Positions 47,121 to 58,514 are shown, numbered from the stretch's first letter. The stretch: DNA of 64,000 nt from Telmatactis stephensoni (GCA_029948255.1 JALIZF010001500.1:270501-334500); one strand, 5' to 3'. The notes: generated from the letters alone by a model not told the origin. Translations and numbers: made by a program.

Positions 47121-47926
47121 GACAGGTTCTTGATTTCTTCTCTGAGCTTTACAAACAGGGACTTACATACAGTGCTATTAACACTGCAAGAAGTGCAATT
47201 TCTACATATGTCACAGTATCTGATGGAAAGAGTGTTGGACAACACCCACTTGTTCAACGCTTACTCAAGGGGATTTTTCAATCCAGACCACCCAGGTCAA
47301 AGTACAAGGAGATATGGGATGTTCAAGTAGTACTAAAGTACTTGGGTACACTTCACCCAGTTGAGACATTAACTCTGAAACAGCTTACCCTCAAGCTTGT
47401 CATGTTATTATTATTAGTTACTGGCCAGAGGGGCCAGACTATTCATATGTTAGATGTTAAAAACATGTTTGAGTCTCAGAACAAAGTTACTTTTGTTATT
47501 CCAGACCATGTTAAACAAAGCAAACCAGGATTACCTAACCCTCGGGTTGTTCTTGAACCTTTTGAAAAGTCATGTATTTGCGTTGTAACTACATTGAGAG
47601 AATATATTGCAAGAACCAAAGCTCTTAGAGATAACACTAACTCGAAGTTACTTATAAGTTATGTAAAACCTTACAAACCTGTAAGTAGAGATACTATAAC
47701 TAGGTGGGTGCGAGAAGTTATGGCTCAAACTGGAATCAATATATCTATCTACTCTCCCCACAGTACCAGGGCAGCTTCTACTTCAGCAGCCAGTAGGGCG
47801 TCTGCTAATCTAGATGACATCTTGAAGACTGCAGGATGGTCGTCTGAATGCTGCTTTGCTCGATATTATAAAAAGCCTATAGCTAGTGTTTCCACTTATG
47901 CAAAATCAGTGTTGTCAGATGCATAA
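46757..47926 (+). CDS. DIRS tyrosine recombinase, 389 aa
   Basis: The intact frame ends at 47,926. A serine/proline-rich leader (1-65) precedes an N-terminal SAM-like core-binding domain (SWREGTKKQYSSYLKKWTLF) and a catalytic domain. The visible catalytic set is R225 (TGQRGQTI), H335 and R338 (SPHSTRAAS) and Y370 or Y371 (FARYYKKP), giving the R...HxxR...Y pattern. The enzyme inserts circular cDNA without duplicating target sequence. The chosen start lies inside the polymerase ORF; a start further in (for example Met66) is possible. An AATAAA signal lies at 47,962, 35 bp past the stop. Confidence 0.85.
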   Translation: MSPEVREGTRKCIVDSSCLAHTGLVAPSTQPPCSSSSDAPTSERSAHSPTLRSSTSLEEQAPDDGMFIVREHYQAKGVSEAAARLLMQSWREGTKKQYSSYLKKWTLFCAEKKVNHFQPSIGQVLDFFSELYKQGLTYSAINTARSAISTYVTVSDGKSVGQHPLVQRLLKGIFQSRPPRSKYKEIWDVQVVLKYLGTLHPVETLTLKQLTLKLVMLLLLVTGQRGQTIHMLDVKNMFESQNKVTFVIPDHVKQSKPGLPNPRVVLEPFEKSCICVVTTLREYIARTKALRDNTNSKLLISYVKPYKPVSRDTITRWVREVMAQTGINISIYSPHSTRAASTSAASRASANLDDILKTAGWSSECCFARYYKKPIASVSTYAKSVLSDA

Positions 47927-48060
47927 GATATATCTTGATATGTATAGTGCCTTGAATAGACAATAAATAGAACACTTTGGGCTTCATGTCTGTGTATGTA
48001 CTGTATGTCATAGCTTTTAAATGCAGCATTTTGGGCTTCATGTCCGTGTTGCTTTAAAAT

Positions 48061-48178
48061 CTCATGGGATCTCTCAGCATGGTAACGAGGTAGAATTTAA
48101 AAATAAACGAGACTTACCTGGAAGTTGAAGTTTGATTGTGAATTCTACCTGAGTTACAGAGTGCTGAGAGATTACATG
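48061..48178 (+). repeat. DIRS internal complementary region (ICR)
   Basis: 48,061-48,096 is the complement of the left terminus, 48,106-48,150 the complement of the right-end extension (48,300-48,345), and 48,148-48,178 the complement of the right terminal repeat. The two ends are joined here as they would be in a circle, which lets the region template end repair. It lies about 135 bp after the recombinase stop. Confidence 0.8.
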
Positions 48179-48244
48179 CCCATAACCCTTACCCACCCAT
48201 GTAGGGATACCTTGAAGGGTAACACGTACATTCAGTCTTCTAAA

Positions 48245-48354
48245 ACTGATTGGCGCATGCGCTTGCTATCTCATGTAATCTCTCAGCACTCTGTAACTCG
48301 GTAGAATTACAATCAAACTTCAACTTCCAGGTAAGTCTCGTTTAATTTTTAAAT
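48245..48354 (+). repeat. DIRS right inverted terminal repeat and extension
   Basis: TTGGCGCATGCGCTTGCTAT and CTCTCAGCA...GTAGAAT are the complement of the left terminal repeat. The further 45 bp (AATCAAACTTCAACTTCCAG, GTAAGTCTCGTTTA) are unique to the right end and have their complement only in the ICR, as DIRS right ends do. Confidence 0.75.
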
Positions 48355-49030
48355 TTGAGGAAATCATGATTGAATATTTCAACACAACCAATTCAACGAG
48401 AAAACAAGTCAATCATTAAAATGGTTTCACTTAGCCCACCTTTTGTACATGCAAATTAACTTACATTTAACCACTTAGTCCCTTTGCAGCCGAAGAAGAC
48501 TATTAACTACCTTCTTAAGAGTTAACTAATAAAGAGCTAATTAATTTATTCAATATTTCTGTATTAGAGGGTCATCCACTACGGTTAGAATGAAGCTCGG
48601 ATTTGTAAAAACCACAAAAGCAAAGAACATGTGGCCAGTTACTCTGAACAATGTCTTTTTGTTCTACTTGTCGCCTGTGGCATTGTTTCCTTCCGACGTA
48701 GTGTATTACTGGTATTAGAAGTTAACACATTAAAAGAGCGGACTGGATTTTCTTTAAATTAATTAGATTATTTTATAATCTGGAAAAAAATATTCGAAAT
48801 AAAACTTGAAAAACTTGAAAAAATCATTTGCATGTAAAATATGGGTTATGCGTAAACGTTCTATTTTGACCACGCCCACATACATCTCCATTTAAGGACG
48901 TTCGGGACCCTTGTCACCGCGCATCTTGTCCGCGCATGTTGTTTTTGTTTTTGTCGGGGGAGGAATGGGGATGTTTTTTTGACAAAATTGAAACTTTGCC
49001 GGCGGCCGGCGGTGCGTCAGTGTTGTCTGC

Positions 49031-52000
49031 ATGAGTTTGATCTTTAAAATGAAATTTAAAGCAAAATCTGGTCGATTTGTGTCAGATCGAAAGCACAGCA
49101 ATACTTTAAAATTTTCGGAAAACTTAAAAAATATCAAGAGCGAAGAAAAAATCACTGAAAAGTCCGAGTTGACCGCAGCGCCTTCAAAAACAACAACAAA
49201 TCAATCGTGGAGGGATGGACGACGAATCGTCGAGTTGGGATTTCTTTCAGACCAGCTTGAGAAAGGTTGTAGCGACTGTGGCCAATATTTAAAACTATGT
49301 CGAATAGATACTGAGATTGTACAAGGTTTTGGTAGTCTATTGTATATTTTATGTGAATGTGGTGTAATCAACAAGATCGCGACTGGGAAGCAGCACGAAG
49401 TGACGAAAGGCCATTTTGTTTTCGATGTGAACACGAAGTCTGCTATCGGCATGGTGGATGCAGGTTTGGGAGCAACGCATGTACAAAGGCTAGCATCGAT
49501 TATGAATTTACCAACTCCAGACGAGAAAACTTTGAAAAAACGAGAAAGAGAGGCCGGTAAAGTTATAGAAAGCGAAGCTAAAAGATCTTGCGACGCTGCG
49601 CTTGAAGAAGAAGCAAAACTTACAGAAAAGAGGTAGGAAGTACTGAATATACAACATTTGTACGCAATGTGTATATATGAATATACTTTTAAGTATATTT
49701 TTAAGTGTACTTTTTGCTTTGTTTGTTCGTACCGGAAGTACCTCAAGTTGCAGTAGTCACATGACAGCTTTGTTTACACTTTACTTCGCTGAAACGATCA
49801 TCGATATTTAGTCATACTTTTATTCTGTTTTTTATTTACTCAATTTGCCGATATGGCAGGTATATATATACACGATGGAACAATTTTTCCGGCTAATTCA
49901 TATCTTATAATTTGATATTTTTAGTGTTAATGGAGCTCGAAAGTATTTGAAAGCTAGTTTCGATGCTGCTTGGCAAAGTCGAGGAAGTGGACGATCGTAC
50001 AATAGCATGTCAGGTACTATTCATTGCATAAAATTACTACTACAACTCTCGAGGATATGCCCTAAATGTACATGTATATAAATCGAAATATATCTTACCA
50101 TAAATCTAATGTGAGTACATTTTCATTATAGGTCATTCAACACTAATTGGGCACAAAACAGGGAAAATAATCAAGTACACAACAAGAAAAAAACATTGCA
50201 GATTATGCCAACATGCAAAAAAGAATAAGAAAAAAGTACTGATAAATACATACAATGAACTATATATTTATGCTAATAATTATTATTATAAGAACTCTTT
50301 GAGTATACCAACACTAAAAGTGTGCAACACTAATTTGCACTATTTATTAGTGATGAATGAACAATAGAAAAAATACATTAGCATAATTTAGCAGTATTCA
50401 GCAATTTTTGTTGCACACTTTTAAGGTTTGTCCTCTAGTATATATAGCATTTGTCTTAGTTATGTATATTTTAAAAATTGCATATTTATTTAATGACTTC
50501 AATCAAATTTATAATTATTGCTTACTGCTTGAATGTCACCTACCACAAATAAGTTTACATAAACTAATGAAACCTCTTTGTTTAGGTCAAAAACCATGAC
50601 TGTAGACAAAACTGGTTTGCTTCATCAAAATCCATGGAGAGTGACATGGGGGTGCATCTAGCTAAAACAACCGATGACTCACATTATGAATTAGGTGAAA
50701 TCATCAATGATGGAGACAGCACTCTGATGGCTCACATCAACCAGAAACTTGACAAAAAGGTTACTAGATTGATATTTTATCCATTTGCTAGTAGACTGCA
50801 AACATTGTGTGAAATAGACTAGTACTATTAAAATCTAAATAGTACTAAATCATACAAATTCCTTTGTTTTTTATTGCTCAATTAGTGCTCTTTTGTACCA
50901 CATGCACTAATTAAGTTCAGGGTAGTAATGAGGTATATGGGATCAGGGATCAGCATTATTTTGGGGCTCAGGGATCACATGAACCTTATTTTTTGGTCTC
51001 AGGGATCAGATTTTTAGCCTTGGGATCAGGATCACTGTCTTTGGAATTGGGATCACCATTTTCAGGGATCACTTTTTATGGGATCAGTGATCAAATTTGT
51101 CCTTATTTTGGGGATCAAGGATCAGATTTTTAGCCCTGGGATCGGGATCACTGAAAAAACTATATACCTTGTTACTACCCTGTAAGTTAGTACTATCCAG
51201 TGTTTCAAGTGTTTGGACTTTATGTTAGAGTGCTTTCAGTTAATCTGTGAAACACAAATTACTATTTTGCTCTAAATAGTGTTCACAAAACAAACAAAGG
51301 ATTTTGTACATTTTTGTGCAAATTTGTTTTACTAAAGTTTCACGGATTAACTGAATGCACTCTACTATTTATCTATAAAATTAATGCATGACATTTTTCA
51401 AAATTGATTAACCACTTAATGAAAAGTTTAATAGATCAGAATTAACTTTCAAACTGAATTAACCCATTTGTATACAACAGATCACCAACAGCAAAGACTT
51501 GAACCACACAAGTAGGTCACTCACAGGCCAGTTGTACCAATTACAAAAGATACATAAAAAGTCTTTAACAAAGAAGGTATTAAATATTTATCATTGCATC
51601 TAAACCTAGTGAGCAAAGACTCTTAAAATGATTGTTTATGAATTGATTTTATTGTCTCAGGTCATAACATATTTAGCCAAGTCATTCAAGAAAGTAGTAC
51701 TCCAAAATCAAAATGATGAAGCTGCAATGAAATCTGGTTTACAAGTAATGTCTAATATTTTCATATCTATTTTCATAAAATGCCCACATACATATTTATC
51801 AAAACAATGAAATGGAATTAAAATGTTATTTTTAAGATCAATTTTCATTTGAATGTAGTCTAAAACAACTTACAAACTAATATACACTCTATAAATTTAT
51901 TGTTTTCTTTTGCTCTTTACCAACAAGTACAAACTTAACTGAGTTAATTATATTTCATTTGACAGTTTCAGTTGCAGATTTGTGTCCAATTTAATTGATC

Positions 52001-55000
52001 TATATGCCGCACCTCACATGTAATTGATTGATTTGTGAATTGTAAATGACACATACATGTAAAGTTTGGCATATAACCTGGGCCTTTATAGATATGTGCT
52101 AATTTTGTTTCTACTTTTAAATTCAGGCAATTACACCACATGCATTTGGTAGTCATGCTCAATGCAAAGAGTCATGGTGTGGGTACCTTAAAAACCCTAA
52201 AACCTACAAACACAGGACTTTACCATATGGCAAAGATCTAAGTGGAGATGATTTGCAAAATGATCTATCTAAGGTATTGAATACCTTATTTTCATTTTAT
52301 TACTAACATTATAATGATTTAAGAGAAATCTCAAATATCAGAAGTAAATGCATACATGTACATGAGTAGTTATATTTTGTTTATTACAGTTATTATTATG
52401 CAATTATTGGATGAGGTCGAGTAGGATATGGGGAATTATTAAGGCCGAGGTTTGTGTTATCTGCCAAAGCCAAAGGCTGAGGCAGATAACACAAACCGAG
52501 GCCTTATAATAATTCCCCATATCCTACGAGAAATGAATTCAATAATTGTTTTATTATTTTTGAAAATAATTCTTACTCAGTTGTGCTTTGTTGACAAGAA
52601 TACATGCTGTTGTTGTTCTCCCTGCTTTTGGCATGAACCGCATAAGTTAGCATGACGTCAGACTGCAAGCTAATTTTCCATATTCAAGAAAATTACGTCA
52701 TAACTTCGAATAATGGTTTTCAACATTTTCATGACTCCAAATTTGGGCAGCTAGCCAGTGACTATAGTAATTTATCCGGTGGCTCTTAGCCAATCAAAAC
52801 TCTTGAATTATTTTCAAAATATAATAATAAGTGTTATTTTGTGTCTGAAGAATTATTATTATTAATAATAATAGGTTTCCAATATATTTGTACTATGATG
52901 ACATTAATGATTGACCTGTAAATCCATTTTCCAGATTTTTGAGGCCTTTAGCTCATTGGCACCCAAATTATCAATGGGTGGTTCAACACAAGCAAATGAA
53001 TCGTTCAACAACAGTGTTGCTTCAAAGGCTCCAAAAAACCGCCACTACAGTTCGTCAGAAAGTCTTGACATAAGGATAGGAGCAGCTGTTGCCACAAAGA
53101 ATTTGGGGCATTCCTACATAGGAAAGGTTTAATGTTGAATTATTCACAAATTATATTTGACCCATATATAGCTATTTCAATTAATGTTGTTGCTGAAAAA
53201 AGTCTAAAGCTTTTCAACTATCTTTTGTTTACTAACAAACTTTGCTGTAGGCTATCTGATAAATTAAGGAGTATGTGTCCAAGTTGTAGAATTTGCAAGT
53301 ATACAATGAGTTTGTTAATTGTAATGATGTCACGGTGATAAAATTTTTCATGATTCTGCTCTCAAAGCTTAGGCTTTGGGCTTTTTTCAGCAACCACATT
53401 AAGTGAATTAGCTATATTTAATGAATGAGACTCTAATATAATACATGATTTACACCCAACACAAAAGATTCTCTATAAGATCACCTAAAATATTCTTTAA
53501 AACTAATAACAAAGCAGAACTTATATAATGAAATGGACAGGAAGATATATTACATAGGCATATAGTATAATATTGTCTTATGATTTTAATTGTCAGGTTA
53601 ATTCAGCTTTACAGTTGTCACCAGGGAGTTTTACTTCAAAACTAACATCAAAATTTGATAAAAAGTGGAAAAGTAGAAAAGCAAGAGAGAGTACTATAAA
53701 GGCAAAGATGCAGCGTATTAGACTCAAGAAAGAACGAGGAAGTGTACAGGAAATACAGGAAGTGAAAGAGGGGTGCAGTTACGAATCAGGGATTGAATTT
53801 ACACAAAATGGAAATGACATAACTAACATCCCAGATGCAGTGATATCACCTGAACAGAAACCTATCTTAGCTGATTCCCCCAACATTGTTATTTTTGACT
53901 TAGAAACAACATCTTTAGGTAAAAAAATTGTTTTTCTAAAAATCAAGCATTCCCACCCTGACCATATAACTGTTCTCATTTGGATAATCTCATAATTAAT
54001 TCATGTATGCAAAGTCTATTTAGTAATGTATATATATATATATATATACAGCCATTCTTGAAAAGGTTGTCCAGATAAAAAGACATTTAGTCATGCTCAT
54101 TTGCATATCTCAGATTTTCAATTTTCTCTCAGGAATTTCAATTTATAATACTAAAGTACGTACTTGCATATTACATAGAGCAGATTTCGTATGAGTGTGA
54201 AAAGGTATGGCACGGTTACGGCGCGGCACAGACATAGCATGGAACCTTGCCTGCTGATTTCTTTACAAATTTACAAAGACATCAGCAGGCGAGGTTCTGT
54301 GCCGTGTCCATGCCGTGCCGTAACTGTGCCGTACCTTTTCACACTCATACAAAATATGCACTATTGTATGAAATAGGTTGTAGTTTTGCAGCTTAAGTTA
54401 AAATCCTTGCCAGAATATTGAAAATGTGATATATGCAAATGAGTTTATTATTACTAAGTGTCTTTTTATCTGGACAACCTTTTCAAGAATGGTTGTATGT
54501 TTTTTTTAGCTCGTGACTGTGATATACTTCAGTTAGCTGCGACATGCAAAGGAAAAACCCTGTTCAACAAATACATACTTCCATCAAAGCCTATTAGTAC
54601 ACAAGCAACAAAGATCCATCACATGACTGTTTCTGGTGGCCATTTGTTCCACAAGGGTCGTTTGGTTGAAACCTGTAGTATTTCAGTTGCACTGGAGGAA
54701 TTCATCAAATGGATTGATGGCAATTCTGTGTTGGTGGCCCATAATGGGAAGATCTTTGATTCAGTAATACTGCTAAACCAAGTTAATAGATGTAATATAG
54801 TAAATTCGTTTTCATCCAAAGTAATTGGATTTTCAGATACTCTTCCACTTTTCAGAAAGGTTTATCCACAGTTTACATCACATAGTGTAGAATCTCTTCT
54901 TGAAAATATTCTCCATCGCAAACCTGATGATGCGCACAATGCCTCTGATGATGTAAACAATCTCTCAGATATTATTGAGAGTGCACATGTTTCTTGGGAC

Positions 55001-55306
55001 ATGCTTCAACAGCACTCCTTCTCTTTACAATTTGTATCAATACAATGTACAATTTCATTAAACAAAATCGAGAACATGCCTTCCCTAGATAGGTTAGTCA
55101 AAAGTAAAGTAATGTCAAAAGGCATGGCTAGGAAGATGGCTGGGTCCGGCTTATCGTTAAGCCACGTTCTAACAACTTATAGGCGACACGGTTTTGATGC
55201 TGTGAAGTGCTTGTTGTCTGAAAAGATAAATGGAAAACCTAGAGTTACTTCAAAACAGAACATCTTGAATAGAATAAATGACTGGCTTGTAAATACGTGT
55301 AAATAA
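49031..55306 (+). CDS. Ten-exon transposase with C-terminal DEDDh exonuclease, 868 aa
   Basis: Exons: 49,031-49,632; 49,925-50,013; 50,132-50,235; 50,586-50,759; 51,481-51,576; 51,661-51,744; 52,127-52,273; 52,935-53,126; 53,597-53,918; 54,510-55,306. All junctions are GT-AG, phases agree, and the sum (2,607 bp) is 868 codons plus stop with no internal stop. Residues about 60-490 match the Mutator-like transposase domain (GRRIVELGFLSDQLEKGCSD, DINTKSAIGMVDAGLG-like segment, FDAAWQSRGSGRSYNS with D214 as likely first catalytic acid, HDCRQNW, SWCGYLKNP, GGSTQANESFNN). Residues 590-760 form a DEDDh exonuclease: D597 and E599 (FDLETTSL), D687 (HNGKIFDSVI), H746 and D751. The product should cut and move the element; the nuclease role is unknown. 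Confidence 0.8.
50918..51182. mobile_element. 265 bp MITE in intron 4 with GGGATCA repeats
   Basis: CAGGGTAGTAATGAGGTATAT on the left faces the complement of CAGGGTAGTAACAAGGTATAT on the right. TAAGTT flanks both sides (50,912-50,917; 51,183-51,188). The interior is made of GGGATCAG-type repeats. CAGGG ends suggest a hAT-type element, although the visible duplication is 6 rather than 8 bp. Confidence 0.75.
51226..51364. mobile_element. 139 bp MITE in intron 4
   Basis: TAGAGTGCTTTCAGTTAATC with TGTGAAAC faces GTTTCACGGATTAACTGAATGCACTCTA. The loop is AT-rich. It lies 40 bp from the preceding MITE in the same intron. Confidence 0.7.
52401..52548. mobile_element. 148 bp hairpin element in intron 7
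   Basis: CAATTATTGGATGAGGTCGA, GTAGGATATGGGGAATTATT and GGCCGAGGTTTGTGTTATCT, then GCC, face their complements up to 52,548 with few mismatches and a loop of about 15 bp. It encodes nothing. Confidence 0.7.
54049..54495. mobile_element. Tc1/mariner-type MITE in intron 9, containing a second palindromic element
   Basis: CAGCCATTCTTGAAAAGGTT with GTCCAGATAAAAAGAC faces its complement, which ends CAACCATTC-like at 54,495. TA flanks both sides (54,047-54,048; 54,496-54,497), within a (TA)n tract on the left. At 54,189-54,350 lies a nested palindrome with ends GTATGAGTGTGAAAAGGTA, related to the element at 23,850-23,971. The MITE ends 15 bp before exon 10 and supplies part of the acceptor-side intron sequence. 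Confidence 0.75.
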
Positions 55307-56326
55307 AATTAGTAAATTAGATAGGTTATAATTCATAACATGTATACGATTTTAATAAAAACTAACTTACCTTTTATTCCGCGATATGGCAATGACCAGA
55401 AAATGTCCCAAAAAGTTATTTCTTTTCATTGAAACGCCAATTTAAGTCTAAAGTTTGTTGCTTGATCAATCGAACATACGATGGAACAAGATGGCCGGCC
55501 GTCGATCAGTCTGAATCACTAGTTCCCAGTCTTTCCCCGACAAAGGATGACAGCGATGCTAAAATCGCAAGTTACTTCTCGCTAGCGCTTGAATTAACGT
55601 GGTGACACCCAATTTTTTTAATATTTTCTGATTACTGATACTATTATCTTGATAAATAGCCAAAAATAATAATATGTTTATCGAGCGCAACTGCGCGTAA
55701 TTTTGAGATTTGTGTGGAGGTGTATGCGACTGATACCGCTAGTTATCTAGTGGAAGCGGTGTTAGAATTGGTGAATTAGTAAGTTTTCTAAGGTTGAAAG
55801 AAACGATAACATTAGCAGAAGACCCATTCTACACAAATTGTTTTCTAACTTAAAGCACAGTTTTGTTTACTCGTCGAAAAACACTTAATTTTGGAAAAAT
55901 CGAATGATCGCATTGTTTCGAATTTTCGTAAAAAAGACCCCAAGTTTACCCCTCAAAATCTCGGAAACGAAGGTGGTGACCCCAATTTTTTATTTCATTT
56001 TTGAGAATCACGTATATCGATCTCGGTTTACACAAAGTTTAAAAAAATCCTATCGGCAGGATCTATGAATCCCAAACGTCCTTAAAAATGCACAGTGATA
56101 TTGATTTCTGTGATTTTTTGTACTGACTTGAATATGAATAAATTTGCCTTAATTGTTGAATAACATAACTGTTTCATGAGTTAATCACAGTTTAGACCAG
56201 GTTTTCAATGATACCAAGCAAATCAATGTACAATGACTCTACTTCAATAACGGTATTCCCCCTTTGAAGGTTGTTCTCTCTCATGACAATCTGGGCTAAC
56301 TATTCAAAAGCTGCGGTAAAACCATC

Positions 56327-57577
56327 TTAAGGAATTTCACAACAAACATTCTGCGCCACATCCAAGTCCTTTTGAAAAACCGTTTGAAGATATGAAGTGG
56401 TGTTATATGCTTCTGGAAGAAAGTAAATGAAATCTGGTCGACCATGTGGAGAACGTTCGTTAGTAGATGGACGAATTTTGTGCAAATTCCAATGCTTTGC
56501 GACTCGATGCAATTCGTCTTTGATTAACGGCATGTAGCAAAACTTCAAACATTCAACATGCAGTTCATTAGTGTTATCATATAATCCCTGGTCCCGTAGA
56601 TCTTTAAAATAATTCATCCACCAATCAGTTTCTGTTCTTTGAAGATAACTCCACCATCCTTCAATTCTCTGGTTCGACGTTGAACGGCCATACTGAAAGC
56701 TTTTTTCACCAGCAAACTGGTCATTAGAATCCCGCCTGAAAAAGCGCTGCATAGCTGCAACATTAACATTTTCGGTACCTGCATCACTACGGCATCTGTA
56801 AGGAACTCCACCAAGTTATTTGATGCAATCAAGATAATAACTTGCAATAACACAGGGATTGTTGTTAGTATGGCCCACTTCAAGCCACATGATACGACGG
56901 CTAAAACAATCAATTGCACCATGTATACAGAACCCGTAAGGTTTGAGTTTGTCATAGCCGTCTAGGTGCCATACATAGTTCGGCCCTTTTGCAATATATT
57001 TACGCCTTTTCAGTCTATGACGGGAACGTAGAAAAACACCCTCTGGATCGAGATATGACAAAACTTGACGAACAGTCTCTTTACTTGTGACAATCCCATA
57101 GTCTAACTGTAGTCTCTGGTGCATTTGCTGATATCCTAATGAACAACCTGCACTTCGGCTTAACTCTTGCTCAACTGCCGAAATAATTATAGAAGGGTTG
57201 CTCTGATAATGGCGTCTTCTCAATCCCTTTCTTGCGAGAATTTGTTTGAGTTGGCAAAGGCTCAGTTGAATACCATGACACAAGAGTAGAAATGCTAGAA
57301 TCTCAGAATAATTCAAGCAAAGTCGGAAATATTCCTCAATATAGGTGTCCCTTTCGATATGATTGCTTTCTAATGCCGGGAGATATCGTGGAAGAACACA
57401 ATAACAACTTGAGAAGCCTGAAAAGATGCAAATAACCACTAACATTGCCGCCATTTTGAAACGACTGACAACTGACGACCATGTACCACTGTATGACAAT
57501 AATGAATTCATGGTCAGCGTAAGCTTCCGTGAAAATTGGCCGTTACTTTCGAATATAAGGCCCCTTATGGAACGCAT
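56327..57577 (-). pseudogene. DDE integrase of the composite transposon, one in-frame stop
   Basis: The minus-strand frame of 416 codons is open except for TAA at 56,816-56,818 (codon 254). It contains an N-terminal helical region (YSEILAFLLLCHGIQLSLCQ), GYQQMHQRLQLDYGI and an rve-type core. D206 lies in YVWHLDGYDKLKPYGFCIHG, D265 in RSDAGTENV and E306 in NQRIEGWWSYL. The D-x58-D-x40-E spacing suits retroviral-type integrases. A conserved C-terminal block (HVECLKFCYMPLIKDELHRV) follows. The protein should cut and join the element's ends. The stop lies within a conserved stretch between the first and second Asp, so this copy is probably inactive. The start codon is uncertain. Confidence 0.8.
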
Positions 57578-58013
57578 AAGTCGTCCTGATGAGTTATAAG
57601 TTGTCCTGATGAGATATAAGTCGTCCTGATGAGATGTAAGTCGTCCTGATGAGTTATAATAAGTCCAGATGAGTTATAAGTCGTCCCAATGAGTTATAAG
57701 TTGTCCTGATGAGTTATAAGTTGTCCTGATGAGATATAAGTCGTCCTGATGAGTTATAAGTCGTCCTGATGAGTTATAAGTCGTCCTGATGAGATATAAG
57801 TCTTCCTGATGAGTTATAAGTCGTCCTGATGAGTTTTACGTTGTCACGATGAGTTATAAGTCGTCCTGATGAGTTATAAGTCGTCCTGATGAGATATAAG
57901 TCGTCATGAAGAGTTATAAGTCGTCCTGATGAGTTATAAGTCGTCCTGATGATTTATAAGTCGTCACGATGAGTTATAAGTCATTCTGATAAGATATAAG
58001 TCATCCTGATGAG
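57575..58013 (-). repeat. Right subterminal array of the 20 bp repeat, about 22 copies
   Basis: The unit AGTCGTCCTGATGAGTTATA is the reverse complement of the left-array unit and is tandemly repeated at 20 bp spacing with scattered substitutions. The array is cut at 58,013 by the LINE and resumes at 61,716-61,784. It begins next to the upstream end of the integrase frame. Confidence 0.85.
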
Positions 58014-58514
58014 TTTATTTATTTATTTATTTATTTACTAAACTTTCACCAATTAAAACAACAAATAAAAATAAAATAATAAATAAAAATATAAAATAAA
58101 TAATGGTGAGGGACACGCAACAGAGCTGGGCTCCAATTAAAGCGTGCCCTATTAATAAAAATAATTTACATTAATTAAAATGGCATTCACAAGCCTCTAG
58201 GTAAAGATTTACAGTATGGTCAACAAGAACACGGCTAGCTTGTGAAGGCCATTTTAAACAATAATAATAATACACACACAAGAAAAAAAAAAACGAAATT
58301 CATAAATTATTCTACTATATATATATAAAACTATGAAAGTAATATTCAGTTTCCTTTCTCCTAATCAAACAAAGATAAAAAAATATATAAATATATAAAA
58401 TTTGGCAAAGTATACGTATATATATAAAAAATAAATACTGATATGTTTTTTTAACTAATATATATATACTATTACTATTATATGATCTCTTAACTGATTA
58501 AAGTCTAAATCTAC

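Larger units (their letters stand above)
43597..48354 (+). mobile_element. DIRS-type tyrosine-recombinase retrotransposon, nearly complete
   Basis: It contains ORF1 (43,741-45,063), a reverse transcriptase/RNase H ORF (45,134-47,120, one frame change) and a tyrosine recombinase ORF (46,757-47,926). The left terminal repeat (about 43,599-43,663) is inverted at 48,245-48,310. An internal complementary region (48,061-48,178) holds complements of both ends: CTCAGCATGGTAACGAGGTA for the left and GACTTACCTGGAAGTTGAAG for the right. This is the hallmark DIRS-1 arrangement for circular cDNA formation. End assignment uses the ICR junction and is good to a few bases. AATT is present at both borders. 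Confidence 0.85.
48896..56081 (+). mobile_element. TTAA-flanked 7.2 kb autonomous transposon (Kolobok-like)
   Basis: TTAA flanks at 48,892-48,895 and 56,082-56,085. Terminal repeats are short: GGACGTTCGGGACCC on the left and the complement of GGACGTTTGGGATTC on the right. The left 45 bp (CTTGTCACCGCGCATCTTG) resemble the ends of the two non-autonomous elements at 2,283 and 22,604. The one gene, 49,031-55,306, encodes a Mutator-like transposase domain plus exonuclease and appears intact. Kolobok is suggested by TTAA and the domain. The element sits in the composite transposon between the HECT and integrase genes and was probably active after the composite inserted. Confidence 0.8.

Noticed and set aside
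51226..51364. Intronic regulatory hairpin of the transposase gene
   Set aside because: The inverted ends are typical of a MITE, and a second MITE lies next to it.
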